12,086 bases of DNA from Candidatus Aminicenantota bacterium (GTDB lineage: Bacteria; Acidobacteriota; Aminicenantia; Aminicenantales; Aminicenantaceae), in NCBI GenBank assembly GCA_004378665.1, contig SOIA01000156.1, positions 1 to 12,086 of the forward strand, read 5' to 3'. A program made the position numbers and the translations under genes. Shown here one piece after another: positions 6,937 through 12,086 of the stretch. Each line of letters starts with the position of its first letter. Position 1 is the stretch's first letter. Below the pieces are notes generated by a model. That model did not search any database, had not been told where the DNA came from, and saw only the letters and a list, made by a program, of their open reading frames with translations.

Positions 6937-7620
6937 ATGAAAAAAATATTGATCATCGAAGACGATCAGTCGCTTCTTGAGACTCTCACATCTCTTTTGG
7001 AGGCGGAAAATTTTAAGGTCATCTCCGCCATGGACGGGGAGGAGGGTTTCCAGTTGGCCTCCCGGGAAAAAATTGATTTGATCATCTTGGATGTGGGGCT
7101 TCCCTCTTTGGGCGGGCTGGAGGTGTGCAAAGGCCTGCGGGCGAAGAATATCATCACCCCCATCATCATGCTGACCGGAGAGAAGAAAGAGGAGATCGAC
7201 AAAGTCTTAGGCCTGGAATTTGGCGCCGATGATTATATGATAAAGCCTTTTGGAGCCAAAGAGCTTCTGGCCCGGATAAAGGCTGTTCTCCGCCGCTTCC
7301 AACCCGAAGCAGGAGAGGTCGAAGAATATTCCTTCGGGGATGTTCACATCAACTTTAAGAAACAGACCGCTTCCAAAGGAAAAGAGGAACTTTACCTGAC
7401 AGTCAAGGAATTCGGCCTTCTGAAGCTATTGATCTCTCATGAAGGGGAAGTCGTGAGCCGGGATTTGATCCTCAATGAAGTCTGGGGCTATGACAAATTC
7501 CCCACCACGAGGACTGTGGATACCTTTATCCATCACCTGAGGCAGAAGATCGAAGACAAGCCATCCGAGCCTGTCTATCTCATCACTGTTCCGTGGTCCG
7601 GATACAGGTTTCAAAAATAA
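6937..7620 (+). CDS. OmpR/PhoB-family response regulator (receiver plus winged helix)
   Basis: A 227-residue DNA-binding response regulator of normal length. The receiver has E8/D9/D10, phospho-acceptor D52, T80 and K103. The C-terminal winged helix (about 130-226) has LTVKEFGLLKLL, EVVSRDLILNEVWG and a recognition helix around TTRTVDTFIHHLRQKIE (190-206), closely following the PhoB/OmpR pattern, with the final wing VPWSGYRF. Its receiver is identical to that of the preceding receiver-kinase at 87 of 120 positions by ungapped hand alignment, so they derive from one ancestor and probably accept phosphate from the same histidine kinase. A G-rich sequence just before the ATG is the likely ribosome site. 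Members of this family bind direct repeats about 11 bp apart; such repeats lie downstream at 7755-7793, making the next operon its best candidate target. Confidence 0.93.
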   Translation: MKKILIIEDDQSLLETLTSLLEAENFKVISAMDGEEGFQLASREKIDLIILDVGLPSLGGLEVCKGLRAKNIITPIIMLTGEKKEEIDKVLGLEFGADDYMIKPFGAKELLARIKAVLRRFQPEAGEVEEYSFGDVHINFKKQTASKGKEELYLTVKEFGLLKLLISHEGEVVSRDLILNEVWGYDKFPTTRTVDTFIHHLRQKIEDKPSEPVYLITVPWSGYRFQK

Positions 7621-7682
7621 TCTTTTTCCCAAATTTTATAAAGCAAGTTCTCTTCCATATTGAGTGGATTATCTAAAGCATT

Positions 7683-7704
7683 GAAGCGATAGTGATATCG
7701 CTTC
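7683..7704 (+). terminator. 9-bp hairpin with GTGA tetraloop, possible terminator or regulatory stem
   Basis: GAAGCGATA (7683-7691) pairs perfectly with TATCGCTTC (7696-7704) around GTGA, a GNRA-type stable tetraloop. It lies 63 bp after the response regulator stop, a natural place to end the signalling operon. The T-runs (7717-7720 and 7726-7730) are not directly attached, so it is not a textbook intrinsic terminator. Confidence 0.4.
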
Positions 7705-7754
7705 GTTCCATTCGGATTTTCATCGTTTTTCTCTTTCCAGCCTTTTCAGTGGAA

Positions 7755-7793
7755 TTAACAAATTTTTAACAAACTCTTTACATTCTCTTGACA
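7755..7793 (+). promoter_or_regulatory. four hexamer direct repeats at exact 11-bp period, Pho-box-like operator
   Basis: TTAACA (7755-7760), TTAACA (7766-7771), TTTACA (7777-7782) and TTGACA (7788-7793) are separated by exactly 5 bp each time. Known knowledge: OmpR/PhoB-family regulators bind tandem direct repeats one helical turn apart, and the Bacillus PhoP box consists of TT(A/T/C)ACA hexamers with about 5-bp spacing. The last hexamer doubles as a -35 element. An OmpR/PhoB-type regulator is encoded immediately upstream and a lipid-related operon immediately downstream. Which protein binds, and whether phosphate is the signal, is inference. Confidence 0.7.
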
Positions 7794-7818
7794 ACTCTCA
7801 TTCCGATAAGAGTTAGAT
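7788..7818 (+). promoter_or_regulatory. promoter of the prenyltransferase-lipid kinase operon
   Basis: TTGACA (7788-7793) is a perfect -35; the best -10 is TTAGAT (7813-7818), only 4 of 6 matches and 19 bp away. A perfect -35 within the regulator repeats with a poor, over-spaced -10 is what one expects of an activator-dependent promoter. The predicted start is near 7825. Confidence 0.45.
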
Positions 7819-7862
7819 TCTCTTTGAGTGATGGAAAAAATGGTCTTTAAAAATGGAGAGAG

Positions 7863-8921
7863 ATGATGGGGGCAGTAAAAAAGAGCATAAAAATAGATAC
7901 ATCTTTGATTTTAATGAATCTTCTCAGGGGCTATTTCATGAGAAAAAGCCGGTACGCAAGCGTCCTGAGTGTTCCGTTCTGGAGAGCGTATTGGTCGACC
8001 ATGCGGCCTTATCTTATATTTGTATCCGGAGCCGCAGCTTTGGTCGGGATGGCATTCATTGAAAATCCCAACCCGGTAACAGTAATTATCGCTTTTATTC
8101 CTTTGTTTTTTTCTTATGGATTAGGACAAGCACTGACGGATTCTTTTCAGATGGATACCGATGCATTCTCTTCTCCCTATCGTCCTCTAATCAAAGGACT
8201 CGTTTCTCGAGGTCAGGTTCTGGGTGTGAGCCTTGTCGGGTTATCGTTTTCAGTGCTGGTTCTGACTTACATCAATCCAGCGATCCTGGCATTTGGAATT
8301 CTGGCGGTCGTTGGTCTGCTCACCTACACATCATTGAAAAGAACATGGTGGGGGGGGCCGATCTGGAATTCCTGGATAGTGGCTTTGCTGCCGGTCATGG
8401 GAAGACTTGTCGAGGAAGAAATCTCTATCCATGAAATATTCAGCCTGGAGGATTCCCGCTCTTTAGCTTTCATCCTGGCAGTAGTGGCGGTTTTTTTCAG
8501 TTACGCCAATTTTGTGGTGATGGGATATTTCAAGGATATCTCAGCAGACCGGAAAACAGGTTACAGGACTTTTCCCGTAGTCTTTGGCTGGAATGCCACC
8601 GCTGTCTACAGTGATGGACTGGCCCTTTTATCAGCCGGTTTGACTGGATGGGCACTGTATACCATCGGCAGGTTCAGCTTTATCGGAGCCGCCATTTTCA
8701 TCCTTGGTCTTGGCGTCAGCCTTTATGCCCAGGTCAAGATACACAGGGTCAGAGAGGAAAGCGATGCCCACGGGCCCGTCGCTCATGTGGTTCGAGTCTT
8801 CATCCTTTACAGCGCGGCTCTTGTCGTGGCACTCAAATCCGAATGGCTGTTTTTCCTGGTGCTGTTCTACCTGTTGTTTGAACTCGCATTAAAAAACAGG
8901 CCCGAAGAGACACAGGTGTAA
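7863..8921 (+). CDS. UbiA-superfamily membrane prenyltransferase
   Basis: A 352-residue polytopic membrane protein with about eight or nine hydrophobic segments. UbiA enzymes move a prenyl (or related) group from a diphosphate donor to an acceptor using two Asp motifs. The second is clear: KDISADRKTGYRTFP (D225, D229), as in the family pattern D-x3-D-x3-G-x2-T-x-P. The first is altered: the usual NDxxDxxxD reads TDSFQMDTD (92-100) followed by the expected SPYRP (104-108), so the leading Asn is Thr and the second Asp is Gln. The acceptor cannot be deduced. Start uncertain: ATG at 7863 sits close behind GGAGAG (7855-7860), but ATG at 7938, with AGGGG seven bases before it, would give a 327-residue protein of more usual N-terminal length. 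First gene of the operon; 4 nt from the lipid kinase gene. Confidence 0.88.
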   Translation: MMGAVKKSIKIDTSLILMNLLRGYFMRKSRYASVLSVPFWRAYWSTMRPYLIFVSGAAALVGMAFIENPNPVTVIIAFIPLFFSYGLGQALTDSFQMDTDAFSSPYRPLIKGLVSRGQVLGVSLVGLSFSVLVLTYINPAILAFGILAVVGLLTYTSLKRTWWGGPIWNSWIVALLPVMGRLVEEEISIHEIFSLEDSRSLAFILAVVAVFFSYANFVVMGYFKDISADRKTGYRTFPVVFGWNATAVYSDGLALLSAGLTGWALYTIGRFSFIGAAIFILGLGVSLYAQVKIHRVREESDAHGPVAHVVRVFILYSAALVVALKSEWLFFLVLFYLLFELALKNRPEETQV

Positions 8922-8925
8922 GACC

Positions 8926-9855
8926 ATGATTGTTCTGTTGAATAAATATTCGAATAACGGCAGAGGCCTCAAAAGATGGAAAAAATACAGGCCAGAGCTG
9001 GAGGAGAAGTATATCCCTGGCGAATACACCGTGATTTCTGATTCTGAAAAATTCAGTAAATGTCTGCGCCAGGAAGTGAAGAAGGGGGAACGGTTCTTGG
9101 TCTCTGCCGGCGGAGACGGGACGGTTCATTTTCTGTTGAATCAGATCATGCGGATAAAAAAAAGAGTGCGCCAGGAATTGGTCCTGGGAGCCATCGGTCT
9201 GGGATCGAGCAATGATTTTCACAAGCCTTACTCTCCCGTTAAACATAAGAATGGGCGAATACCAGTCAAGCTGGATCATAAAAATGCTGTCCTCCATAAC
9301 GTGGGTCAGGTGGATTTCGAGGACGAATCCGGAAAATGGCAGAGGAAGTATTTTGTCATCAATTCCAGTATCGGGATCATTGCCCAGGCGAATTATCTTT
9401 TTAACTCCAGGGAAAAAATCGTCAGATGGCTGAAATCCAGATGGGTCGAGGGCACCATCTGGTATTCTGCGTTGAAAACCTTGTTTGCGTCCCGGAATGT
9501 CCCGGTCAAAATCAAAATCGGAAGAGAAAGCTACTCGACTGAAGTCACAAGTTTGAGTGTTATGATCAATCCTCACGTCAGCGGAAGTTTTTGTTATGAT
9601 TTTAATCTTTCTCCGCAAAGCGATTTCCTGGGAGTCGCCCTCTGCGAGCAGATGGGAATTTTGTCCAGATTAAGAACTCTATTTTCTCTGACGCGTTCGA
9701 AATTCTCGGGCCTGCCAAAGACCAGAAGCTGGAGGGCGGATGCCATAGAGATCCTTCCATCATCGCCCACGCCGTTAGAACTGGATGGGGAAGTCTATGT
9801 CGCCCGCCGCATTAAGATCAAACTGCTCCATGGCGTCTTGAGGGTCAGCCAATGA
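8926..9855 (+). CDS. diacylglycerol/lipid kinase family protein (DAGK catalytic fold)
   Basis: A 309-residue protein of the length usual for DgkB/YegS-type lipid kinases. These phosphorylate the hydroxyl of a lipid such as diacylglycerol with ATP. Visible motifs: a nucleotide-binding GGDGT (62-66), the following GLGSSNDF (91-98) where the family has P-x-GTxNDF, an INSSIGI block (145-151) and the terminal LELDGE (284-289; D287, E289) followed by the usual basic, hydrophobic end. Soluble or peripheral, with no membrane span. Starts 4 nt after the UbiA gene and overlaps the next gene by ATGA, so it is part of a tightly coupled operon. The substrate might be diacylglycerol, a prenylated glycerol or alcohol, or a sphingoid base; the context with a prenyltransferase makes an isoprenoid or membrane lipid attractive. 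Family sure, substrate not. Confidence 0.9.
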   Translation: MIVLLNKYSNNGRGLKRWKKYRPELEEKYIPGEYTVISDSEKFSKCLRQEVKKGERFLVSAGGDGTVHFLLNQIMRIKKRVRQELVLGAIGLGSSNDFHKPYSPVKHKNGRIPVKLDHKNAVLHNVGQVDFEDESGKWQRKYFVINSSIGIIAQANYLFNSREKIVRWLKSRWVEGTIWYSALKTLFASRNVPVKIKIGRESYSTEVTSLSVMINPHVSGSFCYDFNLSPQSDFLGVALCEQMGILSRLRTLFSLTRSKFSGLPKTRSWRADAIEILPSSPTPLELDGEVYVARRIKIKLLHGVLRVSQ

Positions 9856-10895
9856 TGAAAGATGTTTTAGAAAACGTGATGATCGATAAGGTCGCCCGGA
9901 ATTTTCTTCAATCTCCTCAAAAACGAAATAAGATTCACGAGGCGGACGCGGAACTGATCGATACGGGGAATGGCAGCGACAAGTATTTAGCCGTGACTAC
10001 GGATGCCTTGGTGGAAGAAGTCGAAACCCGGCTGTATGATGACCCGTTTCTCATCGGTTGGATGTTGGCCATGGCCAATTTTTCGGACCTGGCAGCAGTC
10101 GGTGCAGAGCCTCTGGGTTTGCTTTTGTCTTTGAGTTTTCCGTCTTCCCAAGATGAGCGATTCATCGCGAAACTGGCAGAGGGGATCTCTGCGGCCTGTC
10201 AACGCTTGAATACTTTTGTCCTGGGCGGGGATACCAATCAAGGAAGAGAGCTCTTTCTTTCCGGGTGCGCAGTAGGACTTGTCCCTAAAGAGTCGGCTGT
10301 CTCCCGAATGGGCGCCAGGCCAGGTGATAAACTCTATTTGACCGGACCGGCAGGTTTGGGAAACATTTATGCTTTTCTGAAGTTGTCCGGAAAGGATAAG
10401 CTGCTCAAAGGATCATTTTATCAGCCTGTTGCCAGGACTGAAGAAGCGAAGATCGTCAGAGAATTTGCAGGTTGTTGTATGGATACGAGCGATGGCGTGA
10501 TCCATACTCTTGACACGCTCATGAGATTGAATCGCTGTGGTTTCGTTATATCCAGCGACTGGGACAGGATCCTGCATTCGATCGCCCAGCAGGTGTGTAG
10601 AGATCAAACCATTCCACCCTGGCTGGTCCTGGCCGCTGTTCATGGGGAATTCGAGCTTTGCTTGACCATAAATCCGCGCAATGAAAGCGCGTTTTTACGC
10701 GCGGCTGCAAACGCCGGATGGAATCCTGTTCTCATCGGTGAAGTGACGACTGGAATGAGCGTCAGCATCAAAACTCCTGATCGCATCGTCCCGCTTGATA
10801 CCGGCCAGATTAGGAATCTTTCCTCCACAATGGGTTCTGAACCTGAGCGTTACGTTAGAGAATTATTCGACGTTGCACGAAAGGCCGGGATTTGA
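9852..10895 (+). CDS. ThiL/AIR-synthase-fold ATP-dependent kinase-like protein, divergent
   Basis: A 347-residue relative of thiamine-monophosphate kinase (ThiL) and the PurM/AIR synthase fold. Matching motifs: VTTDALVEEV (48-57, D51), NFSDLAAVGAEP (76-87, D79), GGDTN (125-129, D127), ARPGDKLYLTG (155-165), MDTSDG (210-215, D211 and D214) and GEFEL (265-269, family GEDYEL). The first ThiL metal motif, GDDAA, is not intact: the aligned stretch is EADAEL (30-35), with only one Asp retained. ThiL makes thiamine diphosphate from thiamine monophosphate in the cytosol. The altered first motif and the setting between a lipid kinase (4-bp overlap) and a dehydrogenase argue that this protein acts on another phosphorylated substrate. 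A true but diverged ThiL cannot be excluded; no other thiamine gene is in view. Confidence 0.8.
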   Translation: MMKDVLENVMIDKVARNFLQSPQKRNKIHEADAELIDTGNGSDKYLAVTTDALVEEVETRLYDDPFLIGWMLAMANFSDLAAVGAEPLGLLLSLSFPSSQDERFIAKLAEGISAACQRLNTFVLGGDTNQGRELFLSGCAVGLVPKESAVSRMGARPGDKLYLTGPAGLGNIYAFLKLSGKDKLLKGSFYQPVARTEEAKIVREFAGCCMDTSDGVIHTLDTLMRLNRCGFVISSDWDRILHSIAQQVCRDQTIPPWLVLAAVHGEFELCLTINPRNESAFLRAAANAGWNPVLIGEVTTGMSVSIKTPDRIVPLDTGQIRNLSSTMGSEPERYVRELFDVARKAGI

Positions 10896-10926
10896 TAGTT
10901 TTAACGCATGAATTTTGATCACGATC

Positions 10927-10932
10927 AGGAGA
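10927..10932 (+). promoter_or_regulatory. Shine-Dalgarno site that fixes the dehydrogenase start
   Basis: AGGAGA lies six bases before ATG at 10939. A longer reading frame opens with TTG at 10915, but this site would then be inside the coding sequence, so the ATG is preferred. The site overlaps the end of a small palindrome, TGATC-AC-GATCA (10916-10927). Confidence 0.8.
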
Positions 10933-10938
10933 AATTTG

Positions 10939-11766
10939 ATGCTTAACGAAAAAGTCGCGATTATCACTGGAGCCGCAGGGGGGATCGGCTCTGCCGTCGC
11001 GCGCCTCTTGGCCCAGCATGGAGCCGTTTTAGTGTTAACAGATATTCGGAGCAAAGAGCTTCAAGAATTGAGTGAGACAATGAAGAAATCGGGAGTCGAG
11101 GTTCTGGCCGTGGAACATGATATCAGAGAGCCCGAGTCCTGGAAGTCTCTGGTCGAGAAGGTCAGGAAAAAGTACGGAAGAGTCGACATTCTGATCAATA
11201 ACGCGGGCGTCATCCAGCCGGGAGCTGCGGAGGAGATTTCCCAGGATGATGTTCATCATCAGGTTTCGGTCAATTTTTTAGGGACTATGAATGGATGCCG
11301 GGCTGTCCTGCCGATTATGAAAGAGCAGGGCTCTGGAAAGATCGTCAATGTCGCTTCTCTGGGCGGCATTGTCCCCATGCCCGGCGAAGCGGTCTACAGC
11401 GCGACAAAATCTGCCATTCGAGGCTATTCTCTTTCCCTCTATGCCGAGTTGCGCAATTCTCCCGTCGGGATCGCCGTGGTTTGTCCTGATTCTGTGGACA
11501 CTCCTCAGCTCGACTACGAACTCCAGCATGATGAGGCTGTGCTGTCCTTTATCGGGGATCCGATGAAACCGGAGAAGGTTGCGAAAGGGATACTCAAAGC
11601 TGTGCGGAGGAAAAAACCAGAAGTGCTGGTTCCTTCTGGGATGGGAGTGTTCTGCCGGATAGGAATGGCTTTCCCCAAATTGTACTTTTCACTCCTGCCG
11701 CTGCTGGAAAAGATCGGGAGCAGTACGATCAGAAAAAGACGGGAAAAGAAAAAAGTATCGAAATAA
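10939..11766 (+). CDS. short-chain dehydrogenase/reductase, classical type, with hydrophobic C-terminal segment
   Basis: A 275-residue classical SDR from the chosen ATG. It has the cofactor motif TGAAGGIG (10-17), an acidic residue after the second strand (D35), which favours NAD(H) over NADP(H), NNAG (87-90), the active-site N113, S140 and YSATK with Y153 and K157. All four members of the catalytic tetrad are present. These enzymes oxidise alcohols or reduce ketones. The C-terminal part (about 234-262) is hydrophobic with aromatic residues and a very basic tail, suggesting contact with the membrane and a lipid-like substrate, as in membrane-associated SDRs of lipid metabolism. It follows the ThiL-like gene after 43 bp with no terminator and its own good ribosome site. 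The substrate is unknown. Confidence 0.92.
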   Translation: MLNEKVAIITGAAGGIGSAVARLLAQHGAVLVLTDIRSKELQELSETMKKSGVEVLAVEHDIREPESWKSLVEKVRKKYGRVDILINNAGVIQPGAAEEISQDDVHHQVSVNFLGTMNGCRAVLPIMKEQGSGKIVNVASLGGIVPMPGEAVYSATKSAIRGYSLSLYAELRNSPVGIAVVCPDSVDTPQLDYELQHDEAVLSFIGDPMKPEKVAKGILKAVRRKKPEVLVPSGMGVFCRIGMAFPKLYFSLLPLLEKIGSSTIRKRREKKKVSK

Positions 11767-11817
11767 ACGGAATTCAACAGATATCTTTCGAATTTTGGAT
11801 TGGATAGGAGACATAGG

Positions 11818-12086
11818 ATGACCTCCCGGCAGGGAAAAGGGCTGAAAATAGCCGCTGTCCTGGAGCTGGTCCTGGCGGCCGGGATAGTATCATTCTGGAT
11901 CGCTTATTTTTCAGCGGATATGGTCAAAATCAGCGATCCGGTCTTAAAAGAAAAATATCTGGCCTTTGAGTCTGCTTTTCCTGTTCCTGATGCATATCTT
12001 TCCGTAGTTCTCGTCATCGGCGGTATCGGTTTGCTGCGCAAAAAGGCATACGGCCGCTTATTCTCTCTGATCGGTGGAGCTTCCCT
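11818..12086 (+). CDS. membrane protein of unknown function, cut off by the window end
   Basis: Translation from ATG at 11818 stays open to the window end (89 codons plus two bases). The start is supported by AGGAG at 11806-11810, seven bases upstream. The product begins MTSRQGKGLKIAAVLELVL, with a hydrophobic helix at about 11-32, a polar loop rich in charged residues (about 33-56) and a second hydrophobic stretch (about 60-73) followed by a basic turn (LRKKAYGR). This looks like a small polytopic membrane protein. It follows the dehydrogenase after 51 bp without a terminator and is probably the fifth gene of the lipid operon. No family is recognised. Confidence 0.7.
   Translation, partial: MTSRQGKGLKIAAVLELVLAAGIVSFWIAYFSADMVKISDPVLKEKYLAFESAFPVPDAYLSVVLVIGGIGLLRKKAYGRLFSLIGGAS

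Noticed and set aside
7755..7793. CRISPR-like or satellite repeat reading of the four-hexamer array
   Set aside because: The units are 6 bp at an 11-bp period with unrelated spacers of 5 bp, which fits a regulator site and not a CRISPR or minisatellite.
8833..9618. A 261-codon minus-strand open frame opposite the prenyltransferase end and lipid kinase gene
   Set aside because: The plus-strand frame carries the GGDGT and LDGE lipid kinase motifs; the antisense product has no recognisable domain.
10687..10702. GCGCGT-TTTT-ACGCGC hairpin
   Set aside because: It is inside the ThiL-like coding sequence, encodes ordinary residues in frame, and has no trailing T-tract.
10916..10927. TGATC-AC-GATCA palindrome as a dedicated operator
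   Set aside because: Only 5-bp arms, no known matching consensus, and it lies within an operon just before a ribosome site; likely chance.
10915..10938. A TTG start extending the dehydrogenase by eight codons
   Set aside because: The extension includes the AGGAGA ribosome site for ATG 10939, and the SDR fold begins directly after that ATG.

Overview
The window reads as a piece of a bacterial chromosome: Shine-Dalgarno sites, sigma70-like promoters, ATGA stop/start overlaps and dense operons. The mix of a multi-membrane-span histidine kinase with a degenerate PDZ-like segment, a cytosolic Ser/Thr kinase carrying TolB-N/FlgO-like and TPR parts, and a PIN/Phd toxin-antitoxin pair recalls Acidobacteriota or Candidatus Aminicenantota. 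That placement is only an impression from family content; there is no rRNA or marker gene here to confirm it. I see no tRNA, rRNA, CRISPR array, insertion sequence or phage gene.

Region 1 (1-822): a good promoter and Shine-Dalgarno site drive a small secreted or membrane protein of unknown function (137-679). A short convergent intergenic stretch with one weak hairpin follows.

Region 2 (823-1612, minus strand): a Phd/YefM-like antitoxin and a PIN-domain toxin overlap by 4 bp. They sit behind a consensus promoter whose start site falls on a near-perfect palindrome, as expected for an autoregulated toxin-antitoxin operon. The PIN protein seems to lack one of the usual catalytic aspartates.

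Region 3 (1710-7620, plus strand): a signalling operon. A membrane histidine kinase (PDZ-like segment, many membrane spans, GAF, HisKA, HATPase) overlaps by 4 bp a 900-residue protein made of a response-regulator receiver, a complete Ser/Thr protein kinase, a TolB-N/FlgO-like domain and about seven TPRs. An OmpR/PhoB-type DNA-binding response regulator follows 80 bp later. The two receivers are clear paralogues (87 of 120 residues identical by ungapped hand alignment), so one sensor probably feeds two outputs: protein phosphorylation and transcription.

Region 4 (7621-12086, plus strand): the 242-bp gap holds a hairpin and then four TTNACA-type hexamers repeated exactly every 11 bp, the last one, TTGACA, doubling as a -35 element. 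This is the layout of a Pho-box-like site for an OmpR/PhoB-family regulator, and it stands just in front of a tight membrane-lipid-flavoured operon: a UbiA-type prenyltransferase, a diacylglycerol/lipid kinase, a divergent ThiL/AIR-synthase-fold protein, a short-chain dehydrogenase, and the start of a membrane protein cut off by the window end. The most attractive reading is that the two-component system controls this lipid or isoprenoid operon through the 11-bp repeats, while the receiver-kinase fusion carries a parallel post-translational branch. That linkage is inference; the repeats, overlaps and domain motifs are read directly from the sequence.
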